Counted from the first letter of the stretch, positions 1 through 10,186 are shown. The stretch is DNA of 21,132 nucleotides from Botryllus schlosseri (GCA_000444245.1 ATSW01013240.1:1-21132), one strand, 5' to 3'. Notes: generated by a model from the sequence alone, not told the origin. Made by a program: numbers and translations.

Positions 1-40
1 GGGGGGGGGGGGGTGTTCTAGAGTGAAGGGGGTGTTTCAT
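1..40. repeat. G-run followed by a G-rich motif
   Basis: The window opens with 13 consecutive G, then a TTCTAG motif, a second G-run and TGTTT. The same order of elements occurs near 2144-2184, inside intron 2 of gene C. It may be an old dispersed repeat or simple G-rich sequence. The contig edge cuts it, so the true length is unknown. Confidence 0.3.
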
Positions 41-268
41 CAACAAGGATGTTCTGAATTATACCCGATTTATCGGACTAATTCTGTGCACAAATGCTTC
101 TAATACAAGAATCCGATAATCTCGCTCGTGTTAACAACTCTACAGTCTACACGCATATACATATACATAGCCGTGTTATATTAAAATATAACGCCAATGT
201 CGTACGCTACGATCGATAGCAGCCCGAGTACGTATCTTCGTAGGCGCGCCTCTAATTACTGCGAGCGA
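41..268. other. No gene seen
   Basis: This is unique-looking AT-rich sequence between the G-run and the first transposon. I see no splice-bounded reading frame, RNA gene or repeat end in it on either strand. Confidence 0.5.
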
Positions 269-276
269 GTTACGAC

Positions 277-791
277 TAGGGCTGGGCAAAATCGAGTACC
301 TGAGTGATTCGATTCTGAATCACGTAATATGCTTCGAGTCGAGTCGAGTAATCGAGTATCACTCATTATGACGTCATAACAGAAAGTAATATGTGAAAGT
401 TAAAATATTTACCTTTTATGCCACCACAAAGAATATAATGCCTGATAACCGTCACATTAAAGATACTTTGGTATTTTTTCGACTATAACGATTTTATTGC
501 ACTTGGTGACGATGTTGGGGGACGATCATGACTTCGGAAATCTGCTAGTTCCGGTAACGTTCGCAGCTTTGTACTATGTTTCGTATCGTACGATACGACC
601 AATCGAGGTTTTAAGGCTTCAGCAATGAAAATTACGGTTGAAACTATAATTCTCGTTGATTAATTAACTTCCAGTTGCGAGGAGCGTGTAATTCCGGTAC
701 TCGAAAAAATCGTCTTCTACTACTCGACTCGAATCATCACAATTAATACTCGATTCAGATTCGAGTACTCGACTCATTATGCCCGGCCCTA
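277..791. mobile_element. Non-autonomous hAT element, TAGGGCTGGGC family
   Basis: The ends are inverted: TAGGGCTGGGC on the left and GCCCGGCCCTA on the right. A perfect 8-bp duplication, GTTACGAC, flanks the element at 269-276 and 792-799, which is the hallmark of hAT transposition. At 515 bp with no coding capacity it is a MITE-like derivative. Both subterminal regions are dense in CGAGTC/GACTCG repeats, which in hATs are often transposase-binding sites (inference). The perfect duplication suggests a fairly recent insertion. A truncated relative lies at 6314. Confidence 0.88.
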
Positions 792-799
792 GTTACGAC

Positions 800-2080
800 A
801 TCGACGACACGCGCGTGCAGATCATATTTCAATCAACGCAGCAGCGGGAAATCTTATAATTTCGCATTCAGATAAGTAGCGGCCTGGTACCATAACCAGA
901 TTCACGAATGTTAATATATGCAGTCGGAATCTGATGTATCGTGATAATTTGTGACATGATTCAGTTCGATGTAACGCCCGCCCGACGTTACGATCCGTTT
1001 CGGCCCGTAACTCATTCACATAACCCCGCTGTATTATTACGATATAGCACCGCAACTGGTAAGCAGAGATAACAGCAGAAACAGACATAACTTGCCCTTA
1101 ATTACCAATAGTGTGCACTGTGCACTGTGCACTGATCAAGTTACAATACAGCAAGAGAAATTGCCGTTTCGCGCTCACATAAGAACACGACCTCGAGTCG
1201 GGTATCATTCATAACAGATTTCACAAATGATAATGTCGAATGTGGAATCTCTTATTTATTGATGAATTGGCGATGAATTAGCTCGGTTGTTGGAGTAACG
1301 ACTGCCCGTCTTGCTAATCGTTACTCGGCCTCTAACACATGTCCTGATTGCCATGGTTTATAATTATTCGCGCAAATACACCTTCGTCTTTGCTCTGAAT
1401 TTTTTACAGGTCGTTTCTGCGGACCTGGATTCATTGAAATTATGCACCATGAGTTTTGATTCAACATAATATCGTTCGCTAAATTGATGTAGCTTTTTTT
1501 CTATGTTGGAATGGTAAAGAGTAAAGACCAATGTGTGCGAAAGTGCGATGCAATTGTTAATGTCAGTGGGCCGTCTCAAGCCCAGGCTTAGGCTCAGGCT
1601 CGTAATCGAAAAAGCATTCCTTAATTGGATTACGATGCAAAAGTGACAAATGCGGATTATCCAGGATTATATCGTCTCGTTATTACCACATGACATCGAA
1701 CATTTATAGAACTGTAAAACATAGCTAATCGCTGAGCGACCTAATTTTTCGCGCCTGCGATGCGTCTGTGATTGTTTTTATTTTTGGCTGAATGCGCGAA
1801 AGCAGGACAAGAGATACCATAACACTAAAAGGCAGGCAGTCGTTACTCACACAAACGAGTTGTATCAAATCCATTCATGTATCTAACAGATTCCGCATTG
1901 GGCAATGATTAAAAACACGGCAAGATATCAAGTCGAGTCGCCAATTTATTTGTAACGCGGAATAGCGAGATCTCCCGCTGTGTTGTAGTAACACGAAACC
2001 TAGATTAGTCTCGCTATCACAGACGAGAGAAGAATCCGAGAAAAAGGGGTATATTGGCATTGATCGTTCAGTGCAAACAC
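800..2080. other. No gene confidently seen; 3' side of gene C
   Basis: This stretch lies downstream of gene C on its strand. I find no CxxCG-type terminal exon here on the minus strand. A pyrimidine-rich acceptor-like site (ending TTTTAG, near 1828) would open a hydrophobic frame, but that frame lacks the family cysteines, so I do not annotate it. Otherwise only short chance reading frames are present. Confidence 0.45.
1114..1134. repeat. Short tandem repeat, 7-mer x3
   Basis: Three perfect consecutive copies of TGCACTG. No function is evident. Confidence 0.8.
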
Positions 2081-3147
2081 TCACCGTGCATCAATTACGA
2101 ATGCGCGAATATGCCAAGAAATATCACCTCTGGATTTGGGATCAAAAAGGGGGGATATTCTAGTTTGGAAAGTGGGGTGTTTGGATACCCGAAACACTCC
2201 TGCCTACGTCACTGTCGCTGATGCTGTCTGGCGTTACAGTTATGATGTGATGCATGGATAAATGGATATTGATCCGCAGGCATTGAAGCTATGATGGATG
2301 TGATGATGGACTGTGATGCAGGGATAAGCGGATGGGAAATTTAAAGCTGCACTTCTGGCATGCGAATATTGTGTGTGGTAGCATATACCATTGAAGCAAA
2401 TTCGTGAAATGTATCTAAATCTAATTAAAATATTTTCATTATGTAATATCTGTAAAATATTGTATATCCATAATCATACCCGCACTGAGGGCAACTTCCC
2501 GGCGCTCTCGCCATTTGTGGCTGCACTGTCTGTTCTGTAAAGTATTTAAAATCAGTTCAGTCCTATATGCCTCTCTAGCGATGGGTTAACAGTGCGCAGT
2601 GCACGTGAGGCCCTACCGCACATTCAGCAACGCTCAATGCCTATCAAATTCAATAGTAAGCTTGTCAGATTCAACTATTCTGAAGTACATTTATCTGGAT
2701 AGGTAATTAGCTGCCGAACGCTGACATTTTACTTGGAAATTCTCTGACTATCAGACAAAGAGCTGGGTTGCCCGCGATGTCTCCAGAGCTAGGGGCGGTT
2801 TTGTCTTTTTATCGCTGTACTGACAAGGCACCCAACCTTTTTCATGGGTGATGTAAAATTTTATCTTTTCCAAATCAACCCAATTATAAAAAAGAAATGA
2901 ATTAAAATTCAAGAAAAACACTGGTACAGCAATCAGCTACTTTTTGATCATGAGTGGAATTTTTTGTTTGATTTTTGAGTAAATAATAATAATATTTTAC
3001 TATTTGCGCTGCTAAATGGAGGAAGGAGGGCCCCAGGTGTAAAATAGGTTGGGTAGTCCTGGTCTAGTATATAATATATTATAGTTGGGGTAAGCGATAC
3101 TTACGCACAGTCGTCGCAGGGTATGCTGGTGGATTCGATTGCGCCAT
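2081..3147 (-). CDS. BRI3-like gene C, C-terminally truncated or incomplete
   Basis: This is a third member of the tandem BRI3-like family. Exon 1 (3147-3105) encodes MAQSNPPAYPATTV and carries a PPxY motif (PPAY), as human BRI3 does; it ends in phase 1 at a GTAAGT donor. Exon 2 (2534-2480) follows a TTTACAG acceptor, encodes a QTVQ motif and then GSCPQCG, and ends in phase 2 at GTATGA. Exon 3 (from 2129) starts AGGTGATAT, matching the AGGCGACAT that opens exon 3 in genes A and B, and reads GGDISWHIRAFVIDAR. It then meets TGA at 2083-2081, giving only 48 aa with no membrane segment and no terminal CxxCG. That TGA lies inside a perfect GTGAGT donor at 2084, so a fourth exon outside the window or unrecognised is possible. 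Otherwise the gene is a truncated pseudogene. The family match and exon homology are seen directly; the functional state is unknown. Intron 1 holds a small hAT-like element. Confidence 0.65.
2824..3061. mobile_element. Short hAT-like element in intron 1 of gene C
   Basis: The left end reads CAAGGCACCCAACCTTTTTC. The right end, reverse-complemented, reads CAGGACTACCCAACCTATTT, giving an imperfect inverted repeat sharing ACCCAACC. The flanking 8-mers do not match convincingly (TGTACTGA and GTCTAGTA), so it is old or misbounded. At 238 bp it has no coding capacity. Confidence 0.5.
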
Positions 3148-3159
3148 CGTTTCTGTACT

Positions 3160-3574
3160 GGTACTAACTGTTTTCGAAATATAATCTGACAATATACGTA
3201 CAGTTAGTCGTGGTCACATATCGGTTTCGCTATATCTTCAAAATAAACCGTTCGCACCACCAGGATGTAGTGAGTAGAAACTAGTAATTACGTAAGTCAT
3301 CACGACCGTAGCCTCTGTTGGTCCGCACGAAAGCGGTGACATTGTCCGCGGTCATTGATTTCTTAGTGTTCCCAGAATTGCGTGTTTATAGAGTGTGAGG
3401 TAATTGTGAGTGAAAAATTGACTTATCCAGCAATCATAAAACCTGACTTGGGACGCTCTGTCCATGATAATTTGTGGATATTGTATTCGTAATTATATAT
3501 AGGTCTGGAGCTGGGCACAACAATTAGGGCACTCGAATCTGAGCCGAGTATGATCATGATTCCGAGTGGTTAGG
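3160..3574. other. No gene seen; upstream of gene C
   Basis: This region should hold gene C's promoter or a 5' UTR exon. An AG dinucleotide at 3153-3152 (minus strand, CAGTACAG) could be an acceptor just before the start codon. I see no clear TATA box or other defined element. A stretch around 3510-3560 weakly resembles the TAGGGCTGGGC family. Confidence 0.35.
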
Positions 3575-3582
3575 GTCTAGAG

Positions 3583-4198
3583 CGGTGGTTCTCAAACTTT
3601 TACGGCTTGTGGCAAACTAAAAACGTTTAAAACTCTCGCCTCACACTTAGGCCGAGAAAAGATGCTCCGAAAAAAAGATCGATATCCTTTATCATATGAA
3701 CAAAACATATGCAACAGAAAGAAGGTTGAATTGTTCACAAACATACCCGCTTTTTGTCATCAATTCGAAGCAGTGTTTCTCGTTTACAGCTTCTAATTTC
3801 ACCAAAAAAGAAAAGCCATGTTCACCAAGCCATGAAGATGCAAATTTCAACACAATATTGATTGTGTTTGTACCGATCACAGAATAGGATTCATAGAAAA
3901 CAGCTGAAACCCATCCATTTTTTTAAAGAGATAGCTTTACATTTTAAATGGGAATTTCCGAATAAATCAATGATCTGTTATTCTGCGGATTGATTGCTTG
4001 ATATATTATGATGCCGTAACTGGTTTCATTGTCACTTGTGCTTATTTATCGGCTGTTGAAGAATTTAAAGCGTCTTTAAGTCGGATGTGTTAGTCTTCAG
4101 GCCTTTTTCAAAATATTTATACAGTTCTTTTCCTAAACTCCAAAAATGTTCGCGGCCCACCTGAGAATCTGTGGTGGCACACAGATTGGGAACCACTG
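3583..4198. mobile_element. Non-autonomous hAT (Buster-type) element
   Basis: The left end CGGTGGTTCTCAAACTTTT pairs with a right end that reverse-complements to CAGTGGTTCCCAATCTGTG. Flanking 8-mers are GTCTAGAG (3575-3582) and GCCTAGAG (4199-4206), a 7/8 target duplication with a central TA. The element is 616 bp. Short overlapping reading frames inside it have no recognisable transposase motif. Confidence 0.85.
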
Positions 4199-4206
4199 GC
4201 CTAGAG

Positions 4207-4994
4207 AGCAGCGACGTTATATTCTCTTGGCATAAAGAGTTATAGTATGTGAAGTATAGTTTCTATACTGCCTTGACCACTGCCGGCAGTCTTAAAAGTA
4301 TTTCTGGCTGCTGTCACTGGCGTAATATAACACCGAGCTCAATTCAAAACTGTGGTAGCTCTGGAGCGGCGAAAACATATGATGCCCACGTAAATCATAA
4401 ACCCGATCGCATTTTCAGCACTTCGGCTATAGCCGTCTCATGATGTCGCTCCAATACGACTCAGCTCAGAGACGACGTCGCCAGTTAAATCAACCTGTTG
4501 TGTCACAATCTTGTGGGTTTTGATCAGACGAAATACCAACTGACTTGGACATGGACACAGGAATCAATCAAATTAACGGCTTCGAAATCTCGCCTACGTA
4601 AATTTTGTCAGTTGTCAAATAGTCAAATCTCTCACGTCTGTTATTTAGTATATCTCCTACATCCGCTTTCCTTAATGCGTAAGAACGTGTTAACACAGAA
4701 CTCTTATACAAGAGTGAAAAAGTATCTTGAAGTGAGAAAATGTGAATCACCAGACAAGAACGAATTGCACGATTGTAACGATACTGCACTCTCGATCTCG
4801 GTGTTTATGATGCATTTCTCGTGATCACTGTACCGTTGTAGCTATATTTTTACCACGGATATCCAAATCGAATTCTAGATATCTCTGTATTTTACAATAC
4901 AGTAGGCAATTGCGATTCACAAGATACAATGCGATATAATGAGCACATAGGAGGAAGTCGAATCGACCAAGTACGGTCTATCAATATACTATCC
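4207..4994. other. No gene seen
   Basis: The stretch lies between two complete transposons. A 108-codon frame on the plus strand (4498-4824) has no recognisable domain, is biased towards Ser, Leu and Lys, and overlaps a frame of similar length on the other strand. I regard it as chance. Confidence 0.5.
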
Positions 4995-5002
4995 GCCTAG
5001 GC

Positions 5003-5994
5003 CAGGGGTGGGCAACTATTTTCCTCCGCGGGCCAAATGAGAAGCAGAAAATGCGTTGGCGGGCCGAGTCAACAATTTGAGCGGTAGGGTATTCTCAAGC
5101 GCATTAACTTTATTTCTAAATTGAAATCAGGTAATTACGCTGTTAGCTAATTAATGCTGCACAGTGGATGTATTGATATTAGGAAATGAGAAAGTGACGG
5201 TTAATTTCCAAAATATAATATTTATTTGCTGTCATATTTCGAGACAATGTTAAACTTGACACAATTTGAGCTCTCTTTAAATCCCTATCCGCATTTTTCT
5301 ATCAAGACATTAAAATTTCTCTGGGATACTACAAAGCTTATTGTCTTGATCGCTGCCTTCCGAGCAGTATGCAGTATGGCGAAGTACCCTTGATGTTGAG
5401 CGAAGCGTGCAGTTCTTCTGAAATTCGCACGCCCTTGAAATAGTGCATATCTTCGTGTTTTTGCTTTATGATTTATGACCGACTTAAATTATACTCCAAA
5501 TTATACTCCTACGGTGAACTGCTCGGCACTAACTACTAACTACCCCTGACTTCAGTAAACAAATATTTAGTGCTCAAAACCATCTTTGAATTTCAGCTTT
5601 CGTCTTTCTTTTTTGACATTTCCGTTCATCCGTCATGGGTGATTATGACACATTTAGTAATTGCGGGCACTAATTGACTTGTTTTACGAATTAGGAATTT
5701 GGAAACGTATCCCGTAGCAATTTGAATCACAGACATGCCGTGTAATGCGTCTAGCCTAATGTGACAATGACAACAAAGAAAATTTGGTGACGTCTTGTCC
5801 TTGGGACTTTATTTGTAAAGGTATAATTTGCTACATTGACTTGAGTCTAGAGAGTAAACGAATATTCGGTTCAGTTAATACAGCCCATGGTTTTAGTACA
5901 CGCAAGTAGGTTTTAATTCCAATTAATTTAATACCAAGCAACTTTTCGCAGGCCGCTAAGAATAGCTCCGCGGGCCGCACTTTGTCCAGGTCTG
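5003..5994. mobile_element. Non-autonomous hAT (Buster-type) element
   Basis: The left end begins CAGGGGTGGGCAACTATTTT, followed by CCGCGGGCC. The right end reverse-complements to CAGACCTGGACAAAGTGCGG, followed by CCCGCGG. A perfect 8-bp target duplication, GCCTAGGC, sits at 4995-5002 and 5995-6002. The 992-bp interior is AT-rich with no coding frame. GC-rich termini carrying GCGGGCC next to an AT-rich core are typical of this group in many animals. Confidence 0.9.
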
Positions 5995-6002
5995 GCCTAG
6001 GC

Positions 6003-6313
6003 CTATCGCAATATATTATATAGACAATACATGATACATGTTACGATTAAGGAGTAGCAAAATGAAATCACAACCGATTCGAATTGAACATTCACGCCTG
6101 AAATATTCAATATTCGCCGTCGGTGATTTGTTTTCTCAAATATGATTACCGCATAATGCAACCCCGAACCCGCTAAGTTTTAGTTAATATTTAGCTTAAT
6201 TATCCCGCAAACGTCATTTGTCTTGTGTTAATATCTTAATAATAACTATGGGTTAGTGTGAACGGTAAAATTGCGCTTTTCCTGACAATGACATCATGTT
6301 CTGCAAAATTTGC
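6003..6313. other. No gene seen
   Basis: AT-rich spacer sequence without splice-bounded frames or recognisable repeats. Confidence 0.5.
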
Positions 6314-6540
6314 GAGGGCTGAGCAAAATCGAGTGCCTGAGAGATTCAATTCTAAAATGGCTATTCGGCTTCAAGTCGAGAATTAGAGTATTCATCGTTA
6401 TGATGTCGTCACTACAGTATACATGATGTGGAAAGTTCAAATATGTACCTTTTATGCGACGACAAAGAATATATTGCCAGTCGTACATCATATTAAAGCA
6501 GTTGGTATTTTTCGACCATTTCATCGTTCTCTGTGCCAAT
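6314..6540 (+). mobile_element. Truncated copy of the TAGGGCTGGGC element
   Basis: Starting at AGGGCTGAGCAAAATCGAGT, the sequence follows the left half of the 277-791 element in the same orientation, including a shared ACCTTTTATGC and the following ACAAAGAATATA. Similarity fades near 6540 and no matching right end or target duplication was found. It is a diverged fragment; the end coordinate is approximate. Confidence 0.7.
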
Positions 6541-6933
6541 GATATGAATCGATCGCGACTTAACAGAAATGTAATTTCCAGTGCGTGACTCTGTGCTACA
6601 AGCGTGGTTTGTATGTGATCAATCGTCGCGTGTTTTGGAAATCCGCCACGCCGATTTCGCATGAACGCGAACCGAAAATAAACTGTCACAAAGATAGCTG
6701 GAGGCGAATGTGTAGGCCATAGCAATAGCGCGCAACGCCTCCGACAACGCCGTTGGGCATGACTGCAACATTACTCATGCACCAAAATTGAGAAACTTTT
6801 CTCATTGATCATTGAGAAACTTTTTTCAATGATCATATCACATTTAGCCGCAACAGCTTCTGGAATATTGGTTAACGGGGGATATAGCATAGTGGTGACG
6901 ATAAGCGCCCAGAAAAATACCCGATGAAAGAGC
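6541..6933. other. No gene seen
   Basis: No gene found. A short local duplication is visible near 6787-6835, where TTGAGAAACTTTT is repeated with ATTGATCATTG-like spacers. Confidence 0.45.
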
Positions 6934-6941
6934 GCACATAC

Positions 6942-7269
6942 CAGGGTTACCATACTTCCTGATTTTTGAGAATTTGTCCTCTTTTTGAGAAATTCGGTTA
7001 AATATAGGGTAAAATTCGACTGAGATAATGTAAAATTGTAAATCATCACTAAAGTAACGCTCCGGCGTCTATTTTTTTTAGTCAGCCAACGGAGAATTAA
7101 AGAAAAGTGTCAATTTCCGGAGCCGAGCCGGAAAATGACCTTCTTTTTAGTCAACTAGCCACAAAGTCGGAAAAATTTACCGTTTAATCCGGATTTCACT
7201 CCAGTATTGTAAGTCTAAAAATTTTGAAAAAGTGTCCTATATTTAGATTTACAAATTATGGCAACTCTA
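6942..7269. mobile_element. Short non-autonomous hAT element
   Basis: The left end CAGGGTTACCATACTTCCTG pairs with a right end whose reverse complement begins TAGAGTTGCCATAATTTG. A perfect 8-bp duplication, GCACATAC, sits at 6934-6941 and 7270-7277. The element is 328 bp and non-coding. Unlike the Buster-type elements here, its target site has no central TA. Confidence 0.88.
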
Positions 7270-7277
7270 GCACATAC

Positions 7278-8757
7278 TAGGAATGGGAAGAGCAGGAAAG
7301 AACCGCGAAATAAGGAAAAACATCGAAGAAACAACTGTGGCATCGGGAACTAGTTCGAGGGGGATGCCAGTGTAAGAGACTGCAACCGCAACTGGTCGCT
7401 CGGTATCCTCCTGTCCGTTCAATACACCGCATTGTGTTTTATCGCTTTGTTCATTGTGTGTGCCTTGTTCAGATAAAAATATAATCCGACGATTATTATT
7501 ATTGTCTACAACAGAATGAAATGGATTCCGTGGAGAGGTTTCAACCCCCTCCGATATATTAGGAAAATACAGGAATATCTCCACACTTTACCCATAGTTA
7601 ATAACTCCCGAGGAATAACTCACGTCAGAAACAAAATTTTATCGGTAAGCCTAGTCAAAAAATCTGTCCAGTGTAAATCTTCACTCCCACGTGACCATAG
7701 GATGTCACTGTAAGTACAGAAATGGCTGCATGACTATACTTACCTTCCTGCTACTAAATGTACTACTAAATTCTACAATGCACACTGCACAGCATTTAAT
7801 TGCAACCGTTTTAGAATTTTAACAATTTCCGTTCGATCTATACGACCCACGCTAACATGACATAATCGGGCAGGTTTATATATTTGTTAAATGTTGTCGA
7901 AATAACACCTGCTAGCGATAAGAAACATCAATATTCACCAGTCTATCGGTCACACATTATTATAGTTATCCGATTTGCTACTACACAGTGCTGTGACGTC
8001 ACGGAAATAACTTTTTTACCTTTAACGGCCGATACCGATATTTTGAATGGATATTATCGGCGAACCGATTATAATCTCTCAATATGGCATTATGAACCCC
8101 GAGTATATATAACTCGGTTTCAGCGTTTCAAGATATCAGACTCCTTTACACTATATACATACGACAATGACGTATCTGAATAAACTGCATCGAGGGTATC
8201 CGTGGACTGAGAATTCACTGCCAGGACAACAGCGCGGACGTAAGGTCAAATTACTGGTGCAGGGCAACCCATAGTATTTGGTTAACTACCATCGTACTTC
8301 ATACACAGCAATTTTTTTTCAATCTGTTGCAATGGTCCCTGAAAATTGTTTCCGGACCCCAGTCTCAGAAATATCGATGTTGAATGACTGTAATCCTATG
8401 ACTTCGTCGCTTCAAGTGCAATGGCTTGGGTGAAAGTCAATTCAATCCAAAAATGGGTTAAGCCAAGTCCATAATCACATAAATGGCGATTCTCGAGTTT
8501 CACTCTATTTACAACACTGCACTCTTAGCCTAACTTCGAATTATATCGCGTTTATAAATCCTACGCGCCTACCGAGCACACCTTCCCCCGCTCCTACGTG
8601 CAATAATAATTGGAAATACAATGTTGTAGTTGATTTATGTTGATGTATGTCTGACGTATGTTTTGATTTCGTGTCCCGCGNGTGTATATTCACGTCCGTA
8701 TATATCACGGGTGATACAAGGCTGTGAAGACACACTTTTTGGAATTCAATGTATATC
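7278..8757. other. No gene seen
   Basis: The longest frame is about 105 codons on the minus strand (7584-7267). Its predicted peptide has no recognisable domain and it ends at the flank of the adjacent transposon, so I do not call it. A short ATT run occurs near 7492. The block also carries single-base ambiguity at 8681. Confidence 0.4.
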
Positions 8758-8765
8758 ATTTATTC

Positions 8766-8812
8766 GAAGAGCTTCTTGGAGGTACAGAACTTCAATATAC
8801 AATTGAATAGTA
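8766..8812 (-). repeat. Left half of repeat R, 3' flank of gene A
   Basis: GAAGAGCTTCTTGGAGGTAC and the next ~25 bases match, in reverse complement, 13555-13591. The last 25 bases (8788-8812) recur at 9173-9197 with 24 of 25 identical. Immediately to the right, 8813-8848 holds an inverted repeat built from CAATTGAATA/TATTCAATTG that can fold into a hairpin. Confidence 0.7.
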
Positions 8813-8850
8813 CATATATACAATTGAATATACTATTCAATTGTACAACG

Positions 8851-8856
8851 TTTATT
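8851..8856 (-). promoter_or_regulatory. Candidate polyadenylation signal of gene A
   Basis: AATAAA on the minus strand lies about 105 bases past gene A's stop codon, a normal distance for a short 3' UTR. A second AATAAA at 8764-8759 is an alternative. Which is used cannot be decided from sequence. Confidence 0.5.
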
Positions 8857-8961
8857 CATATTCCATTTGTGCCAATGATTACAAGTCATTAAACTGTTTT
8901 ATAACGAGTCGATTGCTGTTTCGTCTCCTCGTAGTGTCCCACATAACGCTCTTCGCATGAT

Positions 8962-9931
8962 CTAGAAATCCATTCCACACGAAGCACACTCTTTGTCTTT
9001 CATCAGGAACAAGCACAGCAATCCGACTGGAAATAAAAATATGCAGAGAGTGATCCCACGGCACGTGTATTTTCCTTTGATGTCGCCTCTGAAATTAAAA
9101 AATTGGAACATGTTGGATTCGCGAATATGTTCGTGAGCAGTGTTGGTTCTCAAGTAGAATAAAATTTGTGAAAACTTCAATATACAATTGAATGGTATAT
9201 TCATATTAAAGCAACCCGAACATTTTCGGATGACGCTCGTCAGGAGGGGTAATCGTCAGCAACTATATAGTAGAGGATCCATCATGTTAATATTTCAACT
9301 CACCCGCATCTTGGACAGCTGCCTGCTCTGAATTGAACCGTTGTCGGAGAGGCCGGTTGCGTCATCACTATCGTCGTGTTGTTCTGTGGCGGTGGAGGCG
9401 GGGCGCTTTGTATGATGGTCTGGTGGAAATGGTTGGTCGGTGGCGGAGGTGGCGCATTCTGTACGATGGTCTGGTTGAAATTGCCNGGGTGAACTGTGAA
9501 ACTATGTTTAATCGGACAAGAGTTCTTGACAATATTCATTAATGCTAAATAACTTATTACTATAAGGTGAGCTGTGTGTTAATGACGACTTCACAAATAT
9601 TCTATTTTCACCTAACGTGCGTAGATTTGTGCTACATATTACGTGGGTGGGATAAGGGTTGTTTGTGGGCCGAAAACGAACCCCGTATCTATTAGAATGT
9701 AACCAATAAGTTTTCATAGCATCATAGTAGTACATTTCTCTCAATTCATATCGACATATTTCCTGCATCTTTCTCATGAAACCAATCGCGTACCAAGGGA
9801 GTTCTACACCTACAATAGTCCGACTTCGCACGATACTCAGTCATACGAGACTTTCCTCCTCGCGAATATGTTTTGATCTTACCTGGAGGAGGAGCATACG
9901 CTGGTTGCTGATATTGCGGGTAGGCTGACAT
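8962..9931 (-). CDS. BRI3-like membrane protein, gene A (complete, 121 aa)
   Basis: Three exons, 9931-9883, 9493-9304 and 9088-8962, splice in phases 1 and 2 at GT/AG sites (donors GTAAGA and GTGAGT; acceptors TTTCACAG and AATTTCAG) into 366 nt, 121 codons plus TAG. Residues 1-20 are Tyr/Pro/Gln-rich. Residues 22-55 contain two 18-residue repeats around a QTI(V/I)Q motif and PPPPP. A CPRC knuckle lies at 76-79, a membrane segment at about 89-109 with FPVGLLCLF, and CASCG at 114-118 just before the end. Human BRI3 is 125 aa with the same layout, including a FPFGxxCCF membrane stretch and a terminal CPNCG. BRI3 is known as a late-endosome/lysosome-associated protein, and the paired CxxC motifs resemble the LITAF-type membrane zinc fold. 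The start gives Pro-rich family-like sequence; an in-frame non-AUG extension upstream is unlikely. The ambiguous base at 9486 is silent (CCN, Pro). Neighbours B and C are paralogues on the same strand. Confidence 0.88.
9173..9240 (-). repeat. Right half of repeat R, in intron 2 of gene A
   Basis: It begins with the same 25-bp unit found at 8788-8812 and continues into TTCATATTAAAGCAACCCGA and ACATTTTCGG. This matches, in reverse complement, roughly 13500-13550, where the two halves are contiguous. The right boundary is approximate. Confidence 0.6.
9387..9485. repeat. 54-bp in-frame tandem repeat in gene A exon 2
   Basis: The GGCGG-rich segment starting at 9387 recurs 54 bp later at 9441, with TGTAYGATGGTCTGGTKGAAAT in both units (about 1.8 copies). 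It encodes the duplicated 18-residue QTIxQ-PPPPP module of the linker, so the repeat has kept the reading frame. Confidence 0.8.
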
Positions 9932-9961
9932 CTTTAGAATAACTATACTCAAATGTTAATC

Positions 9962-9963
9962 CT
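9962..9963 (-). promoter_or_regulatory. Possible splice acceptor for a 5' UTR intron of gene A
   Basis: On the minus strand the U-rich tract TATGTTATTGTTATTTACAG ends 30 bases before gene A's ATG. It is a good 3' splice site. If used, the 2-kb transposon nest upstream lies in a 5' UTR intron rather than between promoter and start codon. This is inference, with no transcript evidence. Confidence 0.4.
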
Positions 9964-10186
9964 GTAAATAACAATAACATAGATGTATCTGATCCAGGGT
10001 TGTAACCACGTCACGAGGTTCCGAGTGACAAGTCAATTTGACTTTTTTAGTTTTGACTCGAGTCAAGTCGAGTTCTGTTCAGTATATGTTTTTATCCACC
10101 ACAAGATTGCGATACAATGAAAAGATAGGAAGATGTCGAATCAATATGGAGCATTCTTTAAATCAGACACTCACGTTAGCCTATGC

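Noticed and set aside
1742-1830. Possible fourth exon of gene C opening with a hydrophobic VMVSLVLLS stretch after a TTTTAG acceptor
   Set aside because: The phase fits the donor at 2084, but the peptide lacks the terminal CxxCG and any similarity to genes A and B, so it is not strong enough to annotate.
3692-3887. Overlapping 62- and 63-codon frames on both strands inside the 3583-4198 element as transposase remnants
   Set aside because: Neither shows a BED finger, DDE or hAT dimerisation motif. They mirror each other across strands, which suggests chance frames.
4498-4824. 108-codon plus-strand frame
   Set aside because: No domain or splice signals and a competing frame on the opposite strand. 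It lies in repeat-rich spacer.
7267-7584. 105-codon minus-strand frame with a hydrophobic C-terminal part
   Set aside because: No recognisable domain, no supporting splice structure, and it ends at the target-duplication flank of the 6942-7269 transposon. Its length is compatible with chance.
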